The position numbers were made by a program, and so were the translations under genes. Positions 1 through 7,016 of a DNA stretch of 12,275 bases are shown piece by piece (the first letter of the stretch is position 1; each line of letters begins with the position of its first letter). Source of the stretch: CAUZRD01 sp963582255. Lineage in GTDB: Bacteria > Pseudomonadota > Alphaproteobacteria > Rhizobiales > TMED25. Location: contig CAUZRD010000056.1 in the NCBI GenBank assembly GCA_963582255.1, forward strand, positions 1-12,275. The letters are read 5' to 3'. Under the pieces are notes generated by a model. That model saw nothing but the letters and a program-made list of their open reading frames with translations, was not told where the DNA came from and did not search any database.

Positions 1-1995
1 ATTGGCCTCAAATAACATTTCAAATCTCCGACCATCACCAAGAAATTTTTTCGAAATATTCCAAAGATTATCGCCATCCTCAACTATATATGTCCGCGTC
101 TCATCTGTTTTTTTTGGATTGATCTCAACAATGGCCTCAGACTTCTCGACGACCGAGGTTGCAACGGTCTTTTGGTCGAAAGCACGTCGCACTTCACTGA
201 CAGCAGGAGCTGTTTCAGCCACTATCTTCTTCGGTTCAACTTCAGCGAGACCCTCGACAAGCTTTAACTCAATTTTTTTGGCGTTGACTTCTTCCGGTTC
301 CATCGTCAGAGCATGATTCCACTGGAAGCGTGCTTCGATCACTCGCCCGACACGCCAATAAGCATTGCCCAAATGATCATTGATCACGGGATCGTCGGGT
401 TTAAGTACCACCGCGCGCTCAAGCTCCTCAACCGCTTCTTCAAAATTTCCCAGCCTATAATAAGCCCACCCCAGACTATCAGCGATGTATCCGTCATCTG
501 GGCGCAGCCCGACCGCGCGTTTAACCATATCGAGCGCAATATCAAGATTTACACCAAGATCTATCCAAGAATATCCAAGATAGTTCAAAACAAATGGCTG
601 TTCAGGTTCCAACTCCAGCGCTGCTTTGAAGTCTACCTCCGCCTTATCCCATAGGCCGGTGCGTTCATAAGAAATGCCTCTAAAGTAGTAGAGCTTCCAG
701 TCATTCCGACCAGGTTCTTTGGGAAGCTTGATCGCACGATTATAACAATCAAGCGCCTCCCCAAATCTCTCGTGAGCTCGCATTATCGTGCCACAGGAGA
801 TAAGGGCCAAACGGTCACTAGGATTTTGCGCTATCAGCGCATCGAGGCGGAATTTTGCTTCATCAACCCGATCAAGCGAATTAAGATTGAGCACCGCTTG
901 TATTTCGGCTTCACGGCTGAGTGGCGAAGAAAGAGATATTTCCGAATAAGCTTCAATAGCTTCTTCATGACGATTTTGCTTATCATGAATATTACCAATC
1001 AAAAAATGAACCATATCGAAATCAGGGCGAATATAGAGGGCAAGATTAAGATAAATAAGTGCCAGACTTCTACCACCATCTTGAGACAGAGCTAAGCCAA
1101 TCACATAGAGGGTCTCAGCAACACCATCGAGCGGATTTTGGACCAACGGTTCAGTCACCTGGCCACTCACCACCCGCTCCATATTTGCACTAATGATCGG
1201 ATGATCCGGCACATCCTCTAGATAAGACTTATAGATCTCGATCGCCCGTTCTTGAGCCCCATGCCTCTCCAAGAATCGGCCATAGGCATCAACCACACGC
1301 AGCCGCGGCACTGATTCATATGCCGCTGCATAAGCTATGTCTGCGTCATCATTTCGCCCCTGCATTTCAGCCAAAAGGGCCGAGTGATAGGCACGGAAGC
1401 TTCCAAATGTCGAGCTTTCATCTAGATTCTCGACATTACCTCGGGCCGCCTCAGGATTACCGGCCGCCTGATGTACCCACATCTCTAAAAGACCCGATGT
1501 GAATCGTGCTATTGGTCCAGCATCATTGGCAGCAAACCGAGCGCGGGATGCCGGGTAGTTACCGCTCTTCAATGCCTTAAGGCCAAGAAGTACATTGGCG
1601 CCCAGATTATTGGGGGAAACTTCTGCCACTCGCGGTGCCAACTCTAGTCCCCGAACAAATCCGCCTGACGAAATTACATAGACCATGGCTAGCTCAAGCA
1701 ACATACTATTCCCCGGATCCAGCTTGAGCGCATCGTGCAGATACTTTGCAGCATCTCTTCGATCACGATCATTGCCGGCCTGCCGTGCTGCCAAATAAGA
1801 TCCAAATAAGGATATATCTTCACCGTGATCGTCGGCGTTGGCGGTCTTACCGACTACGCGCGCATCCACGCCGGCCAGTCCAAACATAATGTAAATAGCA
1901 ACCCCACAAGCCAGCACTCCAGCCAAGCACCAACGCTGCAAACAGGCACGCCAAACCATTGAGACCGCCTTGGGGGAAATCATCTCCACCCTCAT
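1..1995 (-). CDS. TPR protein with C-terminal LysM domain (partial, 3' end outside window)
   Basis: The minus strand is open for 665 codons from ATG 1995 to the left edge, so the C-terminus is missing. Residues 24-45 are hydrophobic behind a basic start (R16, R21), so this is a signal peptide or N-terminal anchor; A-N-A at 52-54 is a possible cleavage site. The rest is helical repeat protein. The clearest TPR units are at about 433-466, 467-500, 501-534 and 535-568, with the usual G-Y/W-A-Y...A...A pattern and closing L-x-P. A charged, Ala/Val-rich linker (570-633) leads into a LysM-like segment from about 635 (T-Y-I-V-E-D-G-D-N-L-W-N-I-S), which normally binds N-acetylglucosamine polymers such as peptidoglycan. 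A periplasmic scaffold at the cell wall is my inference. GAGG at 2005-2008 lies 9 bases before the start; ATG 1983 is an alternative. TPR proteins next to ETF-QO are common in alphaproteobacteria, but relatives I know end near the start of the linker. Confidence 0.88.
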   Translation of the reverse strand, partial: MRVEMISPKAVSMVWRACLQRWCLAGVLACGVAIYIMFGLAGVDARVVGKTANADDHGEDISLFGSYLAARQAGNDRDRRDAAKYLHDALKLDPGNSMLLELAMVYVISSGGFVRGLELAPRVAEVSPNNLGANVLLGLKALKSGNYPASRARFAANDAGPIARFTSGLLEMWVHQAAGNPEAARGNVENLDESSTFGSFRAYHSALLAEMQGRNDDADIAYAAAYESVPRLRVVDAYGRFLERHGAQERAIEIYKSYLEDVPDHPIISANMERVVSGQVTEPLVQNPLDGVAETLYVIGLALSQDGGRSLALIYLNLALYIRPDFDMVHFLIGNIHDKQNRHEEAIEAYSEISLSSPLSREAEIQAVLNLNSLDRVDEAKFRLDALIAQNPSDRLALISCGTIMRAHERFGEALDCYNRAIKLPKEPGRNDWKLYYFRGISYERTGLWDKAEVDFKAALELEPEQPFVLNYLGYSWIDLGVNLDIALDMVKRAVGLRPDDGYIADSLGWAYYRLGNFEEAVEELERAVVLKPDDPVINDHLGNAYWRVGRVIEARFQWNHALTMEPEEVNAKKIELKLVEGLAEVEPKKIVAETAPAVSEVRRAFDQKTVATSVVEKSEAIVEINPKKTDETRTYIVEDGDNLWNISKKFLGDGRRFEMLFEAN

Positions 1996-2283
1996 GAAAA
2001 CACACCTCGTCTTGCATTTCTTGGGCTTATCGCTGCGCTATGGCCGCACCATGGCGCGCTGCGCGACCCATCGCAAGTGGATTTGCACGGGATAACGCAA
2101 TACCAAATAGGCCAAAGGACAAAACCAATTTTAGTTCTTATCTCGATAACATCAAATATTGCTGTACTTGCCAATCTCGACCAGAAAATAGAAGCAAACT
2201 TTGTTAATCTCATGCCAGATTATCTGCTCATACTCACAACTAGCATCTTGCTCTTACCTCTCTCTGCACACGAAGTGGACTAG
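1963..2283 (+). pseudogene. Possible decayed C-terminal end of a CcdA/DsbD-like membrane protein
   Basis: Frame 1 on the plus strand is open from 1963 to TAG 2281-2283 but has no convincing start: the first candidate is GTG 2077, without a Shine-Dalgarno sequence. The translated tail contains A-N-L-D-Q-K-I-E-A followed by L-M-P-D-Y-L-L-I-L-T-T. This resembles the C-terminal end of alphaproteobacterial CcdA-type cytochrome c biogenesis proteins, where a hydrophobic helix is followed by L-D-K-x-I-E-A...P-x-W-L...L-T-T. The preceding stretch is hydrophobic, as expected for the last membrane helix. The 5' part overlaps the start of the TPR gene on the other strand and has no recognisable homology. 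The similarity is from memory of the family, not from a search. If it is wrong, the spacer is simply non-coding. Confidence 0.3.
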
Positions 2284-2384
2284 GCTTGACCAACAGGTTG
2301 CATCAGCCATGTGTTTAGCCGACGATAGGGTAACACGCATGAGAGACTTACTCACTACACAAGCCACCACAGAGGGATAGGCAT
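1996..2384. other. 389-base divergent spacer between the TPR gene and the bicupin gene
   Basis: Two genes diverge from this spacer, so it should hold promoters for both. I see no strong sigma-70 pair. TTGACC at 2286-2291 is a fair -35 for the bicupin gene, but the hexamer at the right distance (ATGTGT, 2309-2314) is poor. There is no RNA gene, long inverted repeat or transposon end. A 73-codon minus frame (2213-1992) touches the TPR start by an ATGA overlap but looks non-coding. Confidence 0.5.
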
Positions 2385-3239
2385 ATGGCACATTTTGTCT
2401 GCGATATTGAAACTGACATGTTTGTCGAACCATCCTTTTATACCAATCACGCCAGAGGCTTTCTTCGCGCAGATCTAATCGGCCGCACACAGGGCTCGGT
2501 TCATATGGGCTTTCGTCTGTGTGATCTGAAACCTGACGGCAACATTGATACGTGTGTTCATTCCTTTGAAAAAGGCCTTTTTATTACCGAGGGTGAAATT
2601 GAGCTTAACCGGAATGGTGAACTTTTTCACCTGCACAAACATGATTTTGCACTGATCCCGATTGGTGTCCCCCATGCCATTCGCAACACTTCATCTGCTC
2701 CGGCTAGATTCATTGAAAAATGCGCGCCGCGACCCAAGGAAGACGACGAATGGCAAGATAGTTTTTTTTCCAAACCTCTGAACTGGAACCTGAACGGAGA
2801 ACCTACCCTTGTGAGCGAACCTCTGCAGCGCATGGTCGGCCATTTTGACTTGAGTCAATTGCCAGCCAGCCAAAGGGTCGACAATCACATGTGGGGATGG
2901 TCGAAAAAACTTCTTATCGACAAAGTCCTAGGCGCCCATCAATTTGATCTCTTCATCATAGAATTCGATGAAGGTGGCCAGACCAGCAGCCATGATCACA
3001 ATTTCGAGGAGGCGTATTTTGTTTTGGATGGAGAAGTTACCTTTACCGCCGAAGGGGCTGAGTATGTTTTGAAGCCAGGTACTATCGCCTGGTCAGGAGT
3101 TGGCGCGCCGCATGGATTTTACATGAACCGGGGCACATCATGTCGCTGGCTTGAAGTTATGTCGCCGCAACCGCCAGTACAGTTTGGCAACCGCCGCATG
3201 GCCAATTGGGATTTAATTCGCTCAGAACTTGCCACCTAA
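2385..3239 (+). CDS. Bicupin protein, metal-binding site intact only in the C-terminal cupin
   Basis: This is a 284-residue soluble protein made of two cupin barrels, about 55-105 and 195-250. The second has the full metal set: H203-x-H205-x3-E209 in motif 1 and H243 in motif 2 (G-A-P-H-G-F). The first keeps H59 and H97, but the positions matching H203 and E209 are C57 and K63, so its site is probably incomplete. One working metal site plus one structural cupin also occurs in bicupin enzymes such as ureidoglycine aminohydrolase, but I see nothing specific enough to name that activity. There is no signal peptide. GAGGG at 2372-2376 lies 8 bases before ATG. The amidohydrolase gene starts 32 bases after its stop, so the two are very likely co-transcribed. 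A small-molecule isomerase, hydrolase or dioxygenase acting in the same route as the neighbour is inferred; the substrate is unknown. Confidence 0.85.
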   Translation: MAHFVCDIETDMFVEPSFYTNHARGFLRADLIGRTQGSVHMGFRLCDLKPDGNIDTCVHSFEKGLFITEGEIELNRNGELFHLHKHDFALIPIGVPHAIRNTSSAPARFIEKCAPRPKEDDEWQDSFFSKPLNWNLNGEPTLVSEPLQRMVGHFDLSQLPASQRVDNHMWGWSKKLLIDKVLGAHQFDLFIIEFDEGGQTSSHDHNFEEAYFVLDGEVTFTAEGAEYVLKPGTIAWSGVGAPHGFYMNRGTSCRWLEVMSPQPPVQFGNRRMANWDLIRSELAT

Positions 3240-3258
3240 TATCAGACTTCTCTCAAAT

Positions 3259-3274
3259 AAGGAAAACCAAATTG
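3259..3274 (+). promoter_or_regulatory. Shine-Dalgarno AAGGA that decides the TTG start of the amidohydrolase
   Basis: AAGGA (3259-3263) followed by an 8-base spacer and TTG (3272-3274). It lies after the bicupin stop codon and is the only good ribosome site for this reading frame. Confidence 0.7.
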
Positions 3275-4303
3275 GTCCAAGATCCCACATGGGTTAACCT
3301 GGTTGTTGAAGAAGCTTTAGAGCCAGGGCTAGCCATCTGCGACCCTCATCACCACCTCTGGATTTACCGCGAAAGCGACCATCTGCGCGATCACCAATAT
3401 TTGTTAAACGATCTACTGAATGATCTATCGGGTGGCCACAACATAAAATCCACGGTTGCCGTCGAATGCCGCGCTGAATTTCTAAAGGATGGACCGCCAG
3501 AGATGCGTCCCATTGGCGAGACACGCTTTGTTGCCGAATTGACCGAAGAATGCCAATCCGGCGACGGCATACGCGTAGCAGCCGGCATTGTCGGCTCGGC
3601 TGATTTGGACCTTGGAGATGCCATCCGTCCCGTTCTTGAAGCTCAGATTGAAGCCGGACGCGGCAGGTTCCGTGGCATTCGCCACACCGCAAGTTGGGAT
3701 GCTAGCGATGCGGTGCGCAACGGCTTTACCAACCCACCCCCGGGCCTTTATCTCGACCGTGTGTTTCGAGAAGGCTTTGCTCATTTAGAACAGCTCGGCC
3801 TCACCTTCGAAGCCTGGTGCTATCATCCCCAATTACTCGATGTGGCAAGCCTTGCCCGCTCTTTCCCTAACACCACCATTATCATGAATCATCTAGGCGG
3901 CCCACTCGGAATCGGCCCCTATAGTAAGCGCCGAGCTGAGGTCTTCACCCAATGGCAAAATGGGCTCACCGAGCTCGCCGCATGCCCCAATGTACATATC
4001 AAACTAGGCGGCATTCAGATGGATGTGAACGGATTTGGCTGGGAAGATCGCGTCCTGCCACCAACATCTGAAGAACTCGTCAAAATCACTACACCCTATC
4101 ATCTGCACGCGATCGAAAAATTCGGAGTAGACCGAGCAATGTTTCAAGGAAACTATCCGGTCGACAAACTGAGTTGTGGCTATACCGTTCTGTGGAATAG
4201 CTTCAAACGCATAGTCTCTGACGCTTCTCCGGAGGAAAAGGCCAAGCTGTTTCACGACAACGCAACGTGCCTCTACAACCTCGAGGATCAAGGGTCTGGC
4301 TAA
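3272..4303 (+). CDS. Amidohydrolase-2 family TIM-barrel metal-dependent hydrolase (TTG start)
   Basis: The protein is 343 residues from TTG 3272. The N-terminal motif I-C-D-P-H-H-H-L-W (22-30) is the hallmark of the COG3618/amidohydrolase-2 group, which includes 2-pyrone-4,6-dicarboxylate lactonase and sugar lactonases. H26 and H28 form the HxH metal site, H207 (M-N-H-L-G-G) is the mid-barrel His, and D298 (G-N-Y-P-V-D) the C-terminal acid. The start was chosen because AAGGA at 3259-3263 sits 8 bases upstream and relatives begin just before a conserved Trp (W7 here). No ATG or GTG lies in frame before the HxH motif. A longer TTG start (3206) would overlap the bicupin gene and add 22 atypical residues. 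It forms a unit with the upstream bicupin and converges on ETF-QO with 20 bases between stops. Hydrolysis of a lactone or amide in a catabolic route is likely; the substrate cannot be read from sequence. Confidence 0.87.
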   Translation: MVQDPTWVNLVVEEALEPGLAICDPHHHLWIYRESDHLRDHQYLLNDLLNDLSGGHNIKSTVAVECRAEFLKDGPPEMRPIGETRFVAELTEECQSGDGIRVAAGIVGSADLDLGDAIRPVLEAQIEAGRGRFRGIRHTASWDASDAVRNGFTNPPPGLYLDRVFREGFAHLEQLGLTFEAWCYHPQLLDVASLARSFPNTTIIMNHLGGPLGIGPYSKRRAEVFTQWQNGLTELAACPNVHIKLGGIQMDVNGFGWEDRVLPPTSEELVKITTPYHLHAIEKFGVDRAMFQGNYPVDKLSCGYTVLWNSFKRIVSDASPEEKAKLFHDNATCLYNLEDQGSG

Positions 4304-4323
4304 CCTTCACACTTCGGGATCTT

Positions 4324-5991
4324 CTACATATTCGGATAAGTCGGCCCACCCGAGCCCTCCGGCGCCACCCAGGTAATATTCTGACTTGGGTCTTTGATGT
4401 CGCAGGTTTTACAGTGCACGCAGTTTTGCGCATTGATCTGCAGCCGCGTGCCCGTGCCCATTTCATTATCTACCCACTCATAAACACCGGCCGGACAGTA
4501 ATAGGCTGAAGGTCCACCAAAAGTACTAAATTCAGCCGTCAACTGTACATTCATATCGGCCACCTGCAAGTGTACCGGCTGATCTTCTTCGTGATTAGTC
4601 CCCGACAAGAAAACCGACGAAAGCCGATCGAATGAGATTTTCCCATCAGGTTTTGGATACTTGATCGCTCTCACTTTGGAGACCGGCATAAGACCCACAT
4701 GATCAGGTTTCCCATGCTTCATTGTGAACGGCAGCCCAATTCGTAGCTGGCGCATCCACATGTCTATACCCCCAAGAGCTATGCCGAGATAGGTACCAAA
4801 GCGCGACCACAGCGGTTTCACATTGCGCACCCTCGAAAGCTCCACCGCCACGTCGCTTTTGTGATAAGCCGCCTGATATCCAGTAAGTTCATCATGCGAA
4901 CGGCCTTCGCCTAATGCGTCAAACGCAGCCTCAGCCGCCATCCCCCCCGTCAAAATAGCGTTGTGAGATCCTTTGATACGCGGCACATTAACAAATCCAG
5001 CTGCACAACCAGCAAGGACCCCACCCGGAAACACCAGCTCCGGCACAGACTGAAACCCACCCTCGGTGATCACGCGAGCACCATAGGAAATCCGCTTACC
5101 TCCCTCAAATGTCGACCTAATAGCTGGGTGTGTCTTGAAGCGCTGGAATTCTTCAAACGGTGAGAGAGTTGGATTTTTATAATTTAGATGAACAACAAAC
5201 CCGACTGAAACCAGATTCTTATCAAAATGATAGAGAAACGAACCACCTCCTGTGCTCCGATCAAGCGGCCAACCCATCGTGTGTTGAACCAACCCTGGTT
5301 TATGTATTGACGAATCAACCTCCCACAACTCTTTAATTCCAAGACCATATTTTTGCGGATCTCTACCGGCATCGAGGTCAAATTTTTTGACAAGATTCTT
5401 GGTCAGTTGTCCGCGCGCACCTTCGGCAAATATGGTATATCGCCCACGCAGCTCCATACCGCGCATGAACGTATCTTTTTGCAATCCATCGCGCGAAATT
5501 CCCATGTCCCCGGTCGCGACACCAACGACAGCACCTGCCTCATCATAGAGAATTTCACTGGCCGCAAATCCTGGGTAAATCTCAACACCAAGATCTTCAG
5601 CAATCCCACTTAGCCAACGGCAAACATTACCAAGGCTCGTAACGTAACAGCCCTCATTCGACATCAGCCGAGGCATTAAAATATTGGGAATAGAAAGAGA
5701 TCCAGCAGGTCCCAGCACCAAAAAACGATCATCGTTCACCGGTGACATCGATGGCGGATCAAGATCACGCCAATCCGGCAATAACTTGTTCAACCCCACC
5801 GGATCAATCACTGCCCCAGAGAGTATATGGGCGCCTACTTCCGAGCCTTTTTCCAATATTGTGACGGAAATATCCCTATCGGCTTCCACCGCCAATTGCT
5901 TGAGACGAATAGCCGCAGCAAGTCCGGCTGGCCCCGCGCCGACAATAACCACATCAACATCCATTGACTCGCGATCGGGCAGTTCACTCAT
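4324..5991 (-). CDS. etfQO: Electron transfer flavoprotein-ubiquinone oxidoreductase
   Basis: The 555-residue protein matches the usual length of the family. It takes electrons from reduced ETF, which collects them from acyl-CoA and amine dehydrogenases, and passes them to ubiquinone at the inner face of the inner membrane. The N-terminal Rossmann fold shows G-A-G-P-A-G (18-23) and the acidic end of the second strand (I-L-E-K-G, E47) for FAD. The region H-I-L-S-G-A-V-I-D-P is typical of ETF-QO. The C-terminal [4Fe-4S] ligands are C499 (Y-Y-C-P-A-G-V-Y-E-W) and C524, C527, C530 (C-V-H-C-K-T-C-D-I-K-D-P); the end G-G-P-x-Y-P-N-M is also standard. GGGGA at 5998-6002 lies 6 bases before ATG. It diverges from the uracil-DNA glycosylase gene and converges with the amidohydrolase gene. 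Confidence 0.98.
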   Translation of the reverse strand: MSELPDRESMDVDVVIVGAGPAGLAAAIRLKQLAVEADRDISVTILEKGSEVGAHILSGAVIDPVGLNKLLPDWRDLDPPSMSPVNDDRFLVLGPAGSLSIPNILMPRLMSNEGCYVTSLGNVCRWLSGIAEDLGVEIYPGFAASEILYDEAGAVVGVATGDMGISRDGLQKDTFMRGMELRGRYTIFAEGARGQLTKNLVKKFDLDAGRDPQKYGLGIKELWEVDSSIHKPGLVQHTMGWPLDRSTGGGSFLYHFDKNLVSVGFVVHLNYKNPTLSPFEEFQRFKTHPAIRSTFEGGKRISYGARVITEGGFQSVPELVFPGGVLAGCAAGFVNVPRIKGSHNAILTGGMAAEAAFDALGEGRSHDELTGYQAAYHKSDVAVELSRVRNVKPLWSRFGTYLGIALGGIDMWMRQLRIGLPFTMKHGKPDHVGLMPVSKVRAIKYPKPDGKISFDRLSSVFLSGTNHEEDQPVHLQVADMNVQLTAEFSTFGGPSAYYCPAGVYEWVDNEMGTGTRLQINAQNCVHCKTCDIKDPSQNITWVAPEGSGGPTYPNM

Positions 5992-6112
5992 TGTTTATCC
6001 CCATTGTAGAATGGCGGCATCGCCGCGCAGGTATTTTCAGCCTATGCTATCAGGACAGTGAAATTCAAACCGAACATCGTTTTGGCAAAAAACATAGGTT
6101 TTGGCAAAGAGT
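5992..6112. promoter_or_regulatory. Divergent promoter region of ETF-QO and uracil-DNA glycosylase, with an 11-base direct repeat
   Basis: This 121-base region must serve both divergent genes. GTTTTGGCAAA occurs twice, at 6079-6089 and 6098-6108, with a 19-base period, just upstream of the glycosylase start. That spacing is close to two helical turns and could suit a dimeric regulator, though chance is possible. I see no convincing -35/-10 pair on either strand. Confidence 0.4.
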
Positions 6113-7015
6113 ATGGACCGAGATCAAGCCCTCGCGCTTCTGCAATGGTACGAGCTGTCAGGCGTTGACGAGGCTATCGATGACGTAGCCCATGACCGAT
6201 TTAGCGAGGCTGTCTCGCCACCCCTAAAATCTATATTGCCACGCGCACCATCCGTCTTGTTCCCGCACAGTCCGTCACATGACGCTTTCGGCACAACCGA
6301 GGGCAAACGTAGCGCCTCCGCCAACGCACAAGCCAACGTTCCCCCCACAAATACTTCGCTTGCCCCCATCCCATCAGAGCCATACGTTGAACCTTCTCTA
6401 GCTGCTCGCGAGCTAGCAAGCAGCGCCCGTAACCTCGCTGAACTGGAAAAAGCCGTCAGGAATTTTGCCGGTTGTTCTCTCAAAAGCACTGCCAAGAACA
6501 CCTGTTTTTGTGACGGAAATCCGTCATCTCGCATCATGTTCATCGGTGAAGGCCCAGGGCGAGATGAAGATATCCAAGGCAAGCCCTTTGTCGGGCGCGC
6601 TGGTCAGTTGTTTGATCGAATGTTGGCGGCGATTGGCCTTGATCGCACTAATGTCTACATCACTAATATTGTCTATTGGCGCCCGCCCGGCAATCGCACC
6701 CCAACTCCCGAGGAAACAGCTAGCTGTCGACCATTTACCGAACGTCAGATTGAGCTTGTCAATCCGGATATTCTGGTGTTTCTGGGTGGCGCATCGGCAA
6801 AACACCTACTGTCCACAAATCAGGGCATTACTAGGCTCCGTGGTACCTGGAAGTCATTTCTGCTAGGCAACAAAGAATACCCGGCCATGCCAACTCTTCA
6901 CCCCGCTTATCTCTTGCGCCAAACTGCACAAAAACGCCTTGCATGGACAGACTTTCTACAAATCAAACGCGCTCTGGACAGCACGGATACTAACAACATG
7001 GGAAAACCCACCTGA
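6113..7015 (+). CDS. Family-4-like uracil-DNA glycosylase, alphaproteobacterial type
   Basis: The protein has 300 residues and removes uracil from DNA as the first step of base-excision repair. Residues 1-30 (M-D-R-D-Q-A-L-A-L-L-Q-W) match the alphaproteobacterial N-terminus; 31-97 is a low-complexity Ala/Pro/Ser linker; the catalytic domain follows. Motif A is G-E-G-P-G (145-149), followed by Q-G-K-P-F-V-G-R-A-G-Q-L; then R-P-P-G-N-R-T-P and motif H-P-A-Y-L-L-R (263-269). Classical family 4 binds [4Fe-4S] through four Cys. Here only two canonical positions keep Cys (C121 and C205); the others are F118 and W189. C131 and C133 are additional. ATG 6113 was preferred over TTG 6101 because it fits the family start; neither has a strong ribosome site. 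moaB follows after one base. Confidence 0.93.
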   Translation: MDRDQALALLQWYELSGVDEAIDDVAHDRFSEAVSPPLKSILPRAPSVLFPHSPSHDAFGTTEGKRSASANAQANVPPTNTSLAPIPSEPYVEPSLAARELASSARNLAELEKAVRNFAGCSLKSTAKNTCFCDGNPSSRIMFIGEGPGRDEDIQGKPFVGRAGQLFDRMLAAIGLDRTNVYITNIVYWRPPGNRTPTPEETASCRPFTERQIELVNPDILVFLGGASAKHLLSTNQGITRLRGTWKSFLLGNKEYPAMPTLHPAYLLRQTAQKRLAWTDFLQIKRALDSTDTNNMGKPT

Positions 7016-7016
7016 C

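Noticed and set aside
313..1095. Plus-strand open frames inside the first 1.1 kb
   Set aside because: They are antisense to the clear TPR repeats and have no family signature of their own.
2051..2085. Lipobox-style reading of the TPR protein N-terminus (V-L-A-C at residues 27-30) as a lipoprotein
   Set aside because: The relevant DNA is near 1906-1917; the hydrophobic stretch continues well past this Cys and the -2 residue is atypical, so a plain signal peptide or anchor fits better.
1992..2213. A 73-codon minus-strand frame that ends in an ATGA overlap with the TPR start
   Set aside because: Its composition is unlike a protein, it has no recognisable family, and it lies antisense to the better-supported CcdA-like remnant. 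The overlap is a chance arrangement.
2385..3239. Naming the bicupin ureidoglycine aminohydrolase
   Set aside because: Only the two-cupin layout is shared; no ureide pathway genes are near and the partner amidohydrolase belongs to a different group.
6939..7016. Longer moaB start inside the uracil-DNA glycosylase gene
   Set aside because: The 26 extra residues are an out-of-frame reading of the glycosylase C-terminus; ATG 7017 gives the standard MoaB length.
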